From Streptomyces sp. NBRC 110611 (GTDB lineage Bacteria > Actinomycetota > Actinomycetes > Streptomycetales > Streptomycetaceae): 64,000 nucleotides of DNA. The position numbers were made by a program, and so were the translations under genes. Below the pieces are notes generated by a model. It was not told the origin of the DNA, ran no database searches, and saw only the letters and a program-made list of their open reading frames with translations. Positions 17,123 through 26,864 of this stretch are shown in pieces. How positions within the stretch are numbered: the stretch's first letter is position 1; the number at the start of each line of letters is the position of its first letter. The DNA lies in NCBI RefSeq assembly GCF_001590865.1, contig NZ_BBUY01000013.1:1-64000 (forward strand). The letters run 5' to 3'.

Positions 17123-17578
17123 TCAGTCCTCGATCCAGCCGTGCCGCCTGCCGAGCAGCGCGAAGTGCTTGCGCACCGCCAGGATCTGCTGCCCCGTCAG
17201 CTCCGGTACGGAGGTCAGCAGCAGCTCGGTCACCTCACGCGTGTACTCCGCCGGGCTGAGCACGTCACACATCGGCTCCTGGCCGTCCACGAACTGCGGG
17301 TCGACCGACGGGGCCACCGATCCCACGGGCTTCCGCGGCCCGGCCGCGGCGCTCCGCACCGACGAGCCCTCCGCCTCCTGGGCGAACCTGACCCCGGAGG
17401 CCTTCAGACCGCGGTCGCCGTCCTCGATCTCGAACTCCACCGCCAGTCCCGAGCGCACCGACGACTCAGGAATGAGCAAGTCGTTGACGTGCAGGAAGAC
17501 ATCGTCCCCACCGTGGTCCGGCGCGATGAAGCCATACCCGCGCATACCGTCGAACCGGATCACTCGACCAACCGTCAT
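17123..17578 (-). CDS. Cold-shock domain protein with C-terminal extension
   Basis: The 151-residue protein begins with a cold-shock domain. The RNP1-like segment reads M-R-G-Y-G-F-I-A-P-D and the RNP2-like segment D-V-F-L-H-V. The domain ends near residue 65 and is followed by about 85 residues with no recognised fold. That makes it about twice the length of CspA proteins but matches the extended actinobacterial family. Such proteins bind single-stranded RNA or DNA and act in translation or transcription antitermination. The start is ATG 17578, at the beginning of the domain; upstream in-frame sequence is low complexity. It is transcribed away from the ATPase gene stop at 17764 and toward htpG. 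Confidence 0.9.
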   Translation of the reverse strand: MTVGRVIRFDGMRGYGFIAPDHGGDDVFLHVNDLLIPESSVRSGLAVEFEIEDGDRGLKASGVRFAQEAEGSSVRSAAAGPRKPVGSVAPSVDPQFVDGQEPMCDVLSPAEYTREVTELLLTSVPELTGQQILAVRKHFALLGRRHGWIED

Positions 17579-17763
17579 CCCCAACCCCAAACTCCACACT
17601 GCACACTTTTCGGGCACCGTGCCCGACACCTTGGCCTGGATCGTAACAACACCGGTCACTCCCCTTCGAGCCACCGACACCGCGACCGTGACCTGTGCCC
17701 GGCCGCCCGGGCGAGTGGGCGGCCGGGCACAGGTCACGCGCTGTCCCCGGCTGCCCCCCGCTG

Positions 17764-20700
17764 TCACCCGCGGAGCGCCACGCACTGGCGGAGCAGTGGC
17801 TCCAGGCGCAGCTGGGTGTCCTCGCGTTCGAACACCTGCAGGGCGTCGAGACAGCTCACGGCCCACCGGGCTTCGTCCTCGTCCTCGATCCGGACGGCCA
17901 CGGCGGTCACCGCACTTTCGAGGTCGAACGAGCCGTCCCCGAACTCCTCGTCAACGGCCCGGTATCCGGTGGCGAGCAGCGAGTCCGCGTACACACCGGT
18001 CGCCTCGACGAAGACTCGGGCCTCGGTCCGGTCCGTACGCAGGCCGGCCAGGCGCCGCAACACCTCGTCAGGATCACCGAGTTCGCGGTACAGGCGGTGT
18101 GCCCGGCCGACCAGGATCGGCCACCCGCCGGTCAGCTCATGGAGACGATCCAGGCGGTCTTCCGTGTGGAACATCTCCACACGTTGGGCCCAGCCGCGCA
18201 GGCTTCGGTGATCATGTCGACGCAGCACCACGGGGGCGGCCGACGTGGCCTCCGTGGCCATCAGCAGGGGGCGCCACAGGGCCAGCTGGGTGGGGTCGGT
18301 GACGAGTACCACCGCGCGGGTCACCCCCGGGGTGACGGGCAGCAGTGTCTCGGCGAGGTCGACGGCCTCCCGGCAGGTCTCGGGCCGTACCGGGTCCCGG
18401 TAGTTCACAAAGTCACTGATGACGACACGCCGTTCGCGTGGACGTCCGCCGGCGAGTTCCTGCTTGTAGACGCTGGGCTTGCCGACCGGCGGCAGCGTCC
18501 AGTCCGCGATGCGCCCGGCGATCGTGCGCAGGGTGTCGGCGACGTCGGTGACGCCGGTGGCGGATGTACCGAGGACGACCCTCGTCTGGTTGGATCGCTC
18601 GCCGAGAAGATCGTCCAGCTGGGTGACAGTGAGCGGAGCGGGCCGGCCGTCGGGCAGCTCGGGACGGCCCTCCTGCACGATGCTCTCCTGGAGTTCGCAA
18701 TCCCGTTCGGCCCTGAGCAGCCGGGCATCCACCTCGTGGGAAGTACCGATCATGCGCAGGGCGTTGGGGCCGCGCAGATGCCAGCCCTGGCCGTCGTGGT
18801 TGGGAGCGAGGATTCCGAGGCCCACCATCTCCGAGAGATAGGCGCGGAAGCCCTCGGTGTCGAGCTGCTCGAAGCCCTTGCGCCAGAACGTCTCGCACTC
18901 CTCGCGCAGTTCTGTGTCGCTCAGCCGCACCTCCAGGCCGTGGTGGCGGGCGTGGTACGCCAGTACGTTGGCGATCACGTCGTAGCGGTGGTCGAGGCTC
19001 AGGGTGTCCTTGAACGCCGCCGAGATGCCGTCCCTGAGCCCGGTATCCGACTCCACCACTTCGATGTCGGAGAGCTCCACCGTGTACGGGGGTCCCTCGG
19101 CTCCGCGTCGCGCGCGCTTGCGGTGCATCAGCTCGACCAACCGGTGGCCGAACATCTGGAGCAGGAAGGGCTGGTAGGAGCAGTAGCCGAGCACCCGGTT
19201 GACGAGGTCCATGTCCTGGAACTCGAATCCGAGTGCCCGCATCGGCTCAACCAGCAGTTCGGCGGCGAACTGGGGAGCGAGCGGGCCGATCACCTTCGGG
19301 GTCTGCGCGAGGTGGCCGAACGGCCCGTTGCTCGCGAGCTTGGAGAAACGCTGCACGGAGTGCAGTCCGGCGAAGACAACCTTGGCGCGGTCCTTGGTGT
19401 CGGAGCCGAGGCCCTTGAGCTTCTTGGTCTGGTCGAAGCGGGGAGCATCCGCCTCGAAGAACTGGTCGCACTCGTCGAGCAGGATCAGCAGACGCCGGCG
19501 TGAGTCCGCTTCGAGCCAGGCCCGGACGGCGCTGCGCACCCGCTCGGAAATGTCCTGCCGCGACCTGCGGCTCTGTGGCCGGCCCGTTGTCACCTGCGCT
19601 GCGGCCAGCTCCCTGTCCAGGACGCTCCACAGAGCCTCGGGCCCCAGCGCGCTGCCCTTGCCGATGTTCTCCTGGTCGAGGTTGACGTACACCGCCTGGT
19701 GGTAGCCGGGGCGCTGCTCGACGAACCTCTCCCCGGCGTCGGCGAGCAGTGCCGACTTGCCCAGGCCGCGTCCACCGAAGATGACCTGGGTGCCGCGCGG
19801 GTCGATGATGCTCTTGCGTTCGGCGTCGCGACCGTAGAACATCTCGCCGCCGATCCTGCCGCGCTTCTCCCTGATGTAGGGGTTGACGCCGGAGAACGGC
19901 AGCAGGGTCTGCGTGGCCGTGCTGACCTGGCGGTTTCCCCGGGCGGCGAGGTAGGCGAGAGCCGCGTCGTCCACGACCAGCAGCGGCTGTAACCGGCTGG
20001 AGCCGGCGGCGAGTTCGATCCGCGACTCACAGCTGAGCGTGCCGTAGTAGACGACGAGAAGGCTCGCCCCGCTGGTGTCGCGCTCCGCCAGGCTCATGAC
20101 GACCTTGGCGGGCGGTCGGCCCCAGACCATCAGCACCCGCAGGCTGCCGCCCTGCTCCCTGATCTGCGAGCCGAACGCGGGCGCCTTCGCCCTACCGTTG
20201 ATCTCCACCTCGGTCACCTCGAACAAGCGGTACTCGCGCCTGTGCGGTGACCGCTCGTCCAACGGCCTGGCACTCTTGGAGTCGCAACCGAGGAGTTTGA
20301 GGGCGGGGAGAAGCTGCCGCTTGGCGGACACGACAAGCCGGTCCTTCGGCTCGGTTGCTGCCAGTTCCCGCCACTCGTCGAGCGCGTCGGCCGCAAGTGC
20401 CGCCTCGTCGGTGGAGAGAGCGCTGTAGTCCAGAACCTGGAGCACCGGGTGCTTGCCGCCGGACCGGACGAGGTCGACCAGACTGCGGTCGATGCCTCCC
20501 GGCAGGCCGTCAGGAACGGCCGGGAAGAACTCGGTCAGGTGGGACTCGCCGGTCTCGATCTCCGGGACGGGTTCGCCGATCTCCAGGAAGTAGACGAGAT
20601 CGGCGGCGGTGGCAAGGCCTCCGGTGTCCAGGTGGCGCAGGACCTGAGCACGCTCCTCCGCTGTGAGGTCGAGGGCGTCGAGACGGGCCCGGATCCGGTC

Positions 20701-23700
20701 GGCCGCCTGCTGCCGGAAGTCGGGCAGGTGGCTGCGTACAGTGTCGAGCGACCGCCCTACTTCCATCAGTTCGTGGGTGTCGGTGCTGTCCAGCCGGTTG
20801 CGGGCGTCGGCCAGCAGCTCCTGGAGGCGGAGGTCCTGGTCGTCCGTCACGGCGCCGTCGGCCTGCGCGCGGTGCAGCTCGGCGACGAGTTCATCGTGGT
20901 CCCGCCGTAGCTCCGTGCGCCTGGTGGCCTCCCGCTCCTCGATCTCGACGAGTGCGGGCGGGGTGAACTCCCCGGGCCTCACGGCGGGCAGGGCGTCGCG
21001 TCCTGCCAGTTCGACGATGGTACGGGCGGCGGTGAACGCGCCACGGTTGAGCCGCTCGGTGAGGGCGTCCTGCCAGCTGCGGTCGACCGCTGCGAGGAGC
21101 CGGTCGAGCGACGGCCGCTCATCGCGGGTGTCGCACACCTTCAGGAGTTCCACGTCCAGCAGGAGTTCGAGGGCGACCGAACCGCCGGGGCGCGCGGTCG
21201 TGGTATCACCGGCCAGCAGAGCGAACAACTCCTCCATCGAGGCTCGTGCCGCCCATGCCGTCGAGGCGGCGAGGGCACCCGAGCGCCGCGCCGACTGCTC
21301 CAGCTCACCCAGGACCGAGTCCCTGCCGTCCAGAAGGGACTGCCGCAGGGAGGAGATCTCCTTGACCGCCCGGTTGCCGTCGGACCGGTCACTCCGGCGG
21401 ATGCCGTCGAGCGCCAGGCACCACTCCTTGGCCAGGCCGACGGCTCGCTCGACGAGGTGGACCAGGTCCTGCCGCCCGGAGCCCTGCAGGGACTTGCCGC
21501 TGGACGAGCGAAACTTGCGGTCCATGCGGTCGATCTCGTTGCTTATCTCGTTCAGTTTCAACAGGCGTTCGACCTGCTCCCGCACCTGCGGCGCCGCGGC
21601 GCGGTGATCACCGGCCACGGTCGTGAGCAGTGAACCGAGCATTCCGTCCTCGGGAACCAGCCATCGCTTGGCGATCTCCGTCGCCCTCGCGAACCGCAGC
21701 CTCGGCGGAGCGAGCAGGGCGCGGCACTGCTCGCGCAACTCCCGGAGTCGGGCCTCCGTCTCGGACACGTCGGCGATGACGACCAGCGGGGAGGCGATCA
21801 TCAGGGCACCACTGAGGGCACGGTCGGCCACGGCCGTCGCCGCCTCCCCGAGCCGGTCCGGCAGCCGGGGCACGAGCGCCTTGAGCTGAGCACCCGCCAG
21901 GTGGTCGCCGGTGAGCAGCGCCGTTCGCAGCAGGGCCGGCAGCAGGAGAAGATCACTGCCCTCCGTGTCCCGACCCGAGTATCCGCCGTCCTGCTGGAGC
22001 AGGTCCGCAGTCAGCCGGGCGCCCTGGCTGTCACCGGAGGTGAGCAGCGCGGCGGCACCGGCCAGGCGGAGCGCCGCCACCTGCGGCTCGGGGCGGCCGG
22101 CGGCCTTCGCCACATGGTGGGCGAGTCCGAAGCGCCGTTCCACGATCAGCTGCGTCAGGGCACCCTCGCTTGCCGACTTGTCGGAGCCCTCGTCCGCGGA
22201 CGTACCCGGTGCCGGGTCGCTGTCGGCAGATATCACGGCCTGTGCGTTGTCGGTGTGGACCGGGTCCGGGGCCGTCCTCCGGGCAGGTACGGCGACTTCC
22301 GGTTCCAGGGCATGGTGGGACGCGGCCTCGCTCGCCGGGCTCCCGTCTGTCTGCTCGGCCGGCTGTGGGGTCCCGGGTTCCACGGTCGTGATGCTGCCGG
22401 CAGGCTCTGTGGTGCTCGCCTCGTCGCCGTCGATGCCGTTCTGCTCGCCGTCGATGCCGCCACGGTCGGCGGCCTCCGGCTGCGCCAACGTCAGTTCATA
22501 AGGCATGACCGCCGCCACGGCGCACGCGGGCAGTACCCGCGTGACCTCCTCCTGCAGAGCGAGGATCTCCGTCGCGGCGTCCTTCTGCCGCCCCAGCCGG
22601 ATGAGCCGAGCCAAGGCGGCGAGCGCAGCGCTTTCCTGCTGCTGCGTCTGCTCCCATACCGGTGTGTCCAGCAGGCGGCGAGCCGTGTCACGCACGCTCT
22701 CGGCGGCAGCAGCGGCAGGGCTGTCCGGGCGACACGTGACGTCCAGCAGTGCCCGCAATGTCTCCCGTGCCTGGAGGTCCCGTTCGCGCGCGGCCCGGTG
22801 CGCGTGTGCGGCGCGCGTCATGTCCTCGAGGCGGCTGGATACCCCCTTGATCCCCGCAGCGCGGAACACCGCGTCGGCGCTTTCGAAGACCGCGCCGAGT
22901 GTGCTCAGCGCAGCCAGGTCCTCGTCCTGCGGAGGGCGGCCGTCCGCGACCGTACCGGTCACGTTCTCTGCGGCTTGCCGGGCATGTGCGAGGGCCGACT
23001 CCAGTTGCTGGCATGCCGCCTCCGGGGCCGTCACCTTCTCGGTCCTGGCGTCTTCCGCCGCCGAGGCGGGCACGTCGTTCGAGGCGGCAAGGTTCGGCGC
23101 GGCGTTCTCGGGTGCGGGAGCATTCGTCGCGAGCCGGTCGGTGCCGTTCGCGCGCCGGCGCTTCCCCTCGCCCGCGGCCGACGGCTCATGGTCTTCCGAC
23201 GCGCCGGGATGGAAGCCCGGGTTCGCCGCCACGACGGACCGCGCCGCGTCACCGACAGCGACGAGTCGCGCCGTCTCCTTGTCGTCGGCCGTCGCCGCGA
23301 ACCAGTCCTGGTCCGCCGCCCAGGCAAGGACGTAGGCGTCGGCGACGGAGGCGTTGCACCATGCGAACACCGTGGCCCGCACCAGCGTGGCTCCCCACCG
23401 CGACACGGGATCGGACACCGTCTCACCGTTCTGCGGGAGAGCGAACCTGCCCACCTGATTCATCACGGTGACCGTGATGTTCCTGAGTCCGCAGCTGCAG
23501 GTGTGCTGCCGTGACTCGCGTCGTAGCCTGGCGAGAACGTCCCGGCACAGGGCGCTGCCGGCACGTCGAGGAGCCGCCATGCGGATTCCCAGGCTGCGGA
23601 GCAGCTCCTGCCGGGCCTTGGGCGGCAGGGAGTTGAAGGCGAGTTCCACCATGCCGACCGTGAGGTCGTTCAGGGCGGTGGCCGGATGTTCCAAGGCGTT

Positions 23701-23790
23701 GAGTGCGGCGGCCAGGGCTTCGAGCCCCTCGGCCGAGGCACTCGGCGGGGACAACGGCGGCCCCGCGACGACGCGGTAGCGGTCCTGCAT
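17764..23790 (-). CDS. Giant STAND-like P-loop ATPase (2008 aa), candidate conflict/defence protein
   Basis: I do not recognise a named family for the full protein. Residues 1-190 hold a helical region with C-S-C. Residues 195-560 include two low-complexity acidic or Ala-rich linkers. Long helical stretches follow to about 1150. Near 1310 comes F-Y-G-R-D-A-E, then Walker A F-G-G-R-G-L-G-K-S at 1338-1346 and Walker B L-L-I-L-L-D-E with the Asp-Glu at 1439-1440. A helical and winged-helix-like tail follows. The F-x-G-R plus Walker pattern and the huge size resemble STAND NTPases, which sense and oligomerise. It is 141 bases downstream of the 769-aa partner gene, on the same strand. An in-frame TTA (codon 1267) suggests bldA dependence or transfer. 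The ATG at 23790 is preceded by ACGGAG. Confidence 0.85.
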   Translation of the reverse strand: MQDRYRVVAGPPLSPPSASAEGLEALAAALNALEHPATALNDLTVGMVELAFNSLPPKARQELLRSLGIRMAAPRRAGSALCRDVLARLRRESRQHTCSCGLRNITVTVMNQVGRFALPQNGETVSDPVSRWGATLVRATVFAWCNASVADAYVLAWAADQDWFAATADDKETARLVAVGDAARSVVAANPGFHPGASEDHEPSAAGEGKRRRANGTDRLATNAPAPENAAPNLAASNDVPASAAEDARTEKVTAPEAACQQLESALAHARQAAENVTGTVADGRPPQDEDLAALSTLGAVFESADAVFRAAGIKGVSSRLEDMTRAAHAHRAARERDLQARETLRALLDVTCRPDSPAAAAAESVRDTARRLLDTPVWEQTQQQESAALAALARLIRLGRQKDAATEILALQEEVTRVLPACAVAAVMPYELTLAQPEAADRGGIDGEQNGIDGDEASTTEPAGSITTVEPGTPQPAEQTDGSPASEAASHHALEPEVAVPARRTAPDPVHTDNAQAVISADSDPAPGTSADEGSDKSASEGALTQLIVERRFGLAHHVAKAAGRPEPQVAALRLAGAAALLTSGDSQGARLTADLLQQDGGYSGRDTEGSDLLLLPALLRTALLTGDHLAGAQLKALVPRLPDRLGEAATAVADRALSGALMIASPLVVIADVSETEARLRELREQCRALLAPPRLRFARATEIAKRWLVPEDGMLGSLLTTVAGDHRAAAPQVREQVERLLKLNEISNEIDRMDRKFRSSSGKSLQGSGRQDLVHLVERAVGLAKEWCLALDGIRRSDRSDGNRAVKEISSLRQSLLDGRDSVLGELEQSARRSGALAASTAWAARASMEELFALLAGDTTTARPGGSVALELLLDVELLKVCDTRDERPSLDRLLAAVDRSWQDALTERLNRGAFTAARTIVELAGRDALPAVRPGEFTPPALVEIEEREATRRTELRRDHDELVAELHRAQADGAVTDDQDLRLQELLADARNRLDSTDTHELMEVGRSLDTVRSHLPDFRQQAADRIRARLDALDLTAEERAQVLRHLDTGGLATAADLVYFLEIGEPVPEIETGESHLTEFFPAVPDGLPGGIDRSLVDLVRSGGKHPVLQVLDYSALSTDEAALAADALDEWRELAATEPKDRLVVSAKRQLLPALKLLGCDSKSARPLDERSPHRREYRLFEVTEVEINGRAKAPAFGSQIREQGGSLRVLMVWGRPPAKVVMSLAERDTSGASLLVVYYGTLSCESRIELAAGSSRLQPLLVVDDAALAYLAARGNRQVSTATQTLLPFSGVNPYIREKRGRIGGEMFYGRDAERKSIIDPRGTQVIFGGRGLGKSALLADAGERFVEQRPGYHQAVYVNLDQENIGKGSALGPEALWSVLDRELAAAQVTTGRPQSRRSRQDISERVRSAVRAWLEADSRRRLLILLDECDQFFEADAPRFDQTKKLKGLGSDTKDRAKVVFAGLHSVQRFSKLASNGPFGHLAQTPKVIGPLAPQFAAELLVEPMRALGFEFQDMDLVNRVLGYCSYQPFLLQMFGHRLVELMHRKRARRGAEGPPYTVELSDIEVVESDTGLRDGISAAFKDTLSLDHRYDVIANVLAYHARHHGLEVRLSDTELREECETFWRKGFEQLDTEGFRAYLSEMVGLGILAPNHDGQGWHLRGPNALRMIGTSHEVDARLLRAERDCELQESIVQEGRPELPDGRPAPLTVTQLDDLLGERSNQTRVVLGTSATGVTDVADTLRTIAGRIADWTLPPVGKPSVYKQELAGGRPRERRVVISDFVNYRDPVRPETCREAVDLAETLLPVTPGVTRAVVLVTDPTQLALWRPLLMATEATSAAPVVLRRHDHRSLRGWAQRVEMFHTEDRLDRLHELTGGWPILVGRAHRLYRELGDPDEVLRRLAGLRTDRTEARVFVEATGVYADSLLATGYRAVDEEFGDGSFDLESAVTAVAVRIEDEDEARWAVSCLDALQVFEREDTQLRLEPLLRQCVALRG

Positions 23791-23931
23791 GTACGCGTAC
23801 TCCGTTTCCGTGGCTGGTGTGCGGTGGGTTCCGCGGGATCGGCTGGCTCGGTGCGGAGGAGCCTTGAAGAGAGATGAGAAGAGGCGAACGGTACAAGGGC
23901 CGAAGAGGTGGGCACACGAGCCGTGAACGGA

Positions 23932-26241
23932 TCAGCGGCCACGCGTGTGCTCGGTGACGAACGTGTACCCGTCGGGCAGTTCCCAGCCGTCCGCCTTGCC
24001 GAGCGTGTGGCAGTGCTCCCGGAAAGCCGTTCGCTGAGCTTCGCTCGGCGAACACCCTGGCCGCAGGCGACGCAGATGGCCGGGCACGAACTGGATTCCG
24101 CTCGGCCCCCCGCTGCCTGGTTCGGTACCGCCCCATGTGCGTATCACCCGAGGTCGAGCGGGCCGGTAGGCGATGAGAGGGATGGTCGGCTTCCCGGTAC
24201 GTGCCGGGAAGTGCGGTTGCCCCCAGGCGTCGCGGCTGCCGAAGGCCTGCTCCAGGAGCCGTTCCGCGAGCAGTTCCACGACTGCCGATTCCAGCGCGGC
24301 GGCCTGTGACCGTGCCGGCCGGCGCCCATAGACCGCACTCGGCAGAACCGAACGGTCCAGCAGGGCATGGCCGTCCAGGGTGAGCAGCCCACAACGGCGC
24401 ACCGTGCGCATCACCAGCTGCCGGGGACCGAGTCCGGCTGCCGTGTCACCGTGGCGGTCGCTGCCGGGAGCGTCCTCCCGGGTCAGAACGCGAGGGTCGA
24501 AGCAGTGCCCGATCATACGGTCGCCGATCTCCGCCGACTCCTGGAGGCGGGTAGTGGCCACACGGATCACCAGGCCGCCACGGGGCCAGCGGAGTTCGAG
24601 CATCAAGCCGGGAAAGAAGGCGCGGGGCCAGATGACCCCGGTCAGACGGCCGGGGTCGTCACCGAGTTCGGCGGTGACGACCTGAACTGCCTCACTTCCG
24701 TCCAATGTCGCGCCGGAGTGGGTGAGTTCGAGGCGTGCCGCGCACTGTCGGCCATGTGACCGGTGGAGTTCCCGCGCGACATCCGGATGCAGGGGGAGTC
24801 GGCCGTCGCTGAGGTGGGCCAGCCGCAGGGGTAACTGCCAGACGATCTCCTTCGCATCCATCCGTACGAGTGCGAGGGGACCGAGAGAGGCATCGTCGGG
24901 GAGGGGGAGATCGACCGGATCCACCTCCGCTTCCGGCTCCGGTGGCGCACATGTGGTGGACGTCCAGCCGCGTCCCGCCGGGATCAGAGGATCTCCGCAG
25001 GTTTCCGCCGTACCGGGATGATGGGATCGCCATACGCCTCCGCCTTCAAAGGTGTCGTCGAGCGTGATCCGGGAACCGTTCTCGAACAAGCCTTGGTTGC
25101 TGTCCCGTTGGACGACATCGGCGAGCGCCACATTCGCCCTGCACACCCCCGCGGCGTATCCCACTCCCTTGAGGAGTTCCGTTGCCCCGGGGAACCCTCG
25201 AAGCCGCGGTCCGACCGCTGTGTACACGGTGACCGGAGAGGTGAGGCCATAGCGCCGCCTCGCCGGGGTGGCCGCATGTTCTACCGCTGCCGCGAGGGAC
25301 CTGAGGTCATCGCTGCCCAGCGGTCCGGTGTCGCGCCAGCTGTCCGCGAGGGAGGTCCGGGTCATGGCGTAGTGACCCCATGTGCGCAGCGCGTCACTGC
25401 TGTTGAGGACACCCCGCACCGTGTCGAGGAGACCGAGCAGCCCCACCCGCAAGTCGTCGTCGTGTCTCCCGCCCGCCAGTTCTGCAAGGGAAACAGGGAC
25501 AAAGGGGCTGAGCAGCTGCTCGCGTGCCGTCGTCAGGAGATGGTCCGCATAGGCAGTCAGGTCGTCACGCCGAGCCGCCTCCGGGGACGGATAGCGCACA
25601 TCGACGACGACATGGGCATCCCCGTTGATCCAGCGCCGGCGCGTGCGTAAGCGGTGGAGCTGGGCCGGTGACAGGCTCAGGGCCGGGCCGAAGGCGTGGA
25701 GGTCCGGAACCAGCAGCTCCCTTCGCCGTGGAGCAGCACCGTTCTCTGGCCGGCCCGGCCCCTCGGCGCCCGCAGGCGCCCCTGACACCCAGGCCGGTAC
25801 GTCACCGAAGGCACCCAGATCCGGATGGGCGCCCTCCCGGTAGACGATCTCGGCGTAGAGAGGGTCCGACCCGGTAGCGACACGCACCATGGCGCCGACC
25901 GGGAGTACGGGAGCGCACTCGCCGAAGGTGATCACAGGGAAGTCGTCGAGGCGCAACGGGCTGCCGCCGTAGCCGTCGCCGCCGAGGTCAAAACCGAAGT
26001 ACACGGCGTTGAAGGCGACGGCGGTGTGCACCGGCGCCGGGCGGGCCGCGACAACCGCTTCGAGATAACGCAGCAGGCGACCCCGTTCCTGTTCGGGTAC
26101 AGCACCGTAGCCCTGTGTCATGGCAGAAGTCAGAAGAGCCCGGTCGCCATACGGGTCAGGCACCTCCGTCCCGTCGCAACGCGCCGATGACGCCTCCGGC
26201 CGTTCGTCGGCCGATCCTGAGACATACGTGTCCCCACCCAT
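23932..26241 (-). CDS. Uncharacterised 769-aa partner of the giant ATPase
   Basis: I do not recognise this protein. It is a cytoplasmic-looking, mixed alpha/beta protein with no signal peptide or membrane segments. Visible landmarks are an N-terminal block with F-N-A-V-Y-F-G-F-D, a central segment (G-V-C-R-A-N-V-A-L-A-D-V-V-Q-R-D) ending in G-S-R-I-T-L-D-D-T-F-E-G-G, and a C-terminal block rich in Pro and Arg that ends L-P-D-G-Y-T-F-V-T-E-H. No nuclease, TIR, Sir2 or protease motif was found by eye. It starts with ATG 26241 after GGCGGAGGTGCC. Same-strand order and spacing place it in one transcription unit with the ATPase. TTA codons occur at codons 198 and 470. It may supply the effector or sensor function, but that is inference. 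Confidence 0.8.
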   Translation of the reverse strand: MGGDTYVSGSADERPEASSARCDGTEVPDPYGDRALLTSAMTQGYGAVPEQERGRLLRYLEAVVAARPAPVHTAVAFNAVYFGFDLGGDGYGGSPLRLDDFPVITFGECAPVLPVGAMVRVATGSDPLYAEIVYREGAHPDLGAFGDVPAWVSGAPAGAEGPGRPENGAAPRRRELLVPDLHAFGPALSLSPAQLHRLRTRRRWINGDAHVVVDVRYPSPEAARRDDLTAYADHLLTTAREQLLSPFVPVSLAELAGGRHDDDLRVGLLGLLDTVRGVLNSSDALRTWGHYAMTRTSLADSWRDTGPLGSDDLRSLAAAVEHAATPARRRYGLTSPVTVYTAVGPRLRGFPGATELLKGVGYAAGVCRANVALADVVQRDSNQGLFENGSRITLDDTFEGGGVWRSHHPGTAETCGDPLIPAGRGWTSTTCAPPEPEAEVDPVDLPLPDDASLGPLALVRMDAKEIVWQLPLRLAHLSDGRLPLHPDVARELHRSHGRQCAARLELTHSGATLDGSEAVQVVTAELGDDPGRLTGVIWPRAFFPGLMLELRWPRGGLVIRVATTRLQESAEIGDRMIGHCFDPRVLTREDAPGSDRHGDTAAGLGPRQLVMRTVRRCGLLTLDGHALLDRSVLPSAVYGRRPARSQAAALESAVVELLAERLLEQAFGSRDAWGQPHFPARTGKPTIPLIAYRPARPRVIRTWGGTEPGSGGPSGIQFVPGHLRRLRPGCSPSEAQRTAFREHCHTLGKADGWELPDGYTFVTEHTRGR

Positions 26242-26495
26242 GGCACCTCCGCCGCACTACCGGCCGCCCCAGCCTGGCCTGCGGTTATTCCCGCAGGATA
26301 TGTCTGCACGTGGCATTCCGGAGGTACTTTCGTCACTTTGCGACGGCTGGTGGCAGCTCACGCCGAACCCGCACCGCGCCGAGAGGAGACCGCGATCACA
26401 CTGCACGGGGCCGGGCAGGCCGAGAAAGCGTCTGCGTAGCTCACGCCCGCTCCTGGAGGCGAAGCAGAATCATTCAAGCAGTCGTGGAAGGCCTC

Positions 26496-26726
26496 TCAGC
26501 GCACCCGTCCCAAGCGGATGTTCTGGGTCCAGGCATTCGTCCCGCCCTTCGGCGTGGTCTTGCAGGCGGGGGCATAGCAGCGCCATACCCAGGTGCCATT
26601 CTGTCTGCGGCGGATCTCGATCTCCGCCCCCTTGCAGCGCCCGCAGCGAGGCGGAGCCGCGAAGACCGCCGCGTGCTCGTGTTCCAGCAGCTTCCGGGCG
26701 AAGTGCGCACCCCGCATCGTCAGCAT
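26496..26726 (-). CDS. Small zinc-ribbon protein, possibly a gene remnant
   Basis: The 76-residue frame from ATG 26726 contains C-G-R-C about 20 residues before W-R-C-Y-A-P-A-C, a four-cysteine pattern like a zinc ribbon. Nucleic-acid enzymes and transposon proteins often end this way. It lies 254 bases upstream of the 769-aa gene on the same strand, so it could be a third member of the island or the truncated C-terminus of a larger lost gene. No ribosome binding site is clear. Function unknown. Confidence 0.4.
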   Translation of the reverse strand: MLTMRGAHFARKLLEHEHAAVFAAPPRCGRCKGAEIEIRRRQNGTWVWRCYAPACKTTPKGGTNAWTQNIRLGRVR

Positions 26727-26864
26727 GACCTCACGGGTCCAGTTCTCAGATGGGCGACATCGGCCCGACCGTGTGGCGGGACGGCCGGATCGTCGGCGGC
26801 TACTCACCGATCCCGGACGGCAGGCCCGGAGCGCGTCCCGGAAAGGGCCTGGGGAGGAGGTGGG

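Noticed and set aside
15082..17259. A 725-codon plus-strand frame opposite htpG
   Set aside because: It is antisense to a complete Hsp90 gene and consists of Val/Leu/Asp/Gly-rich shadow sequence without domains.
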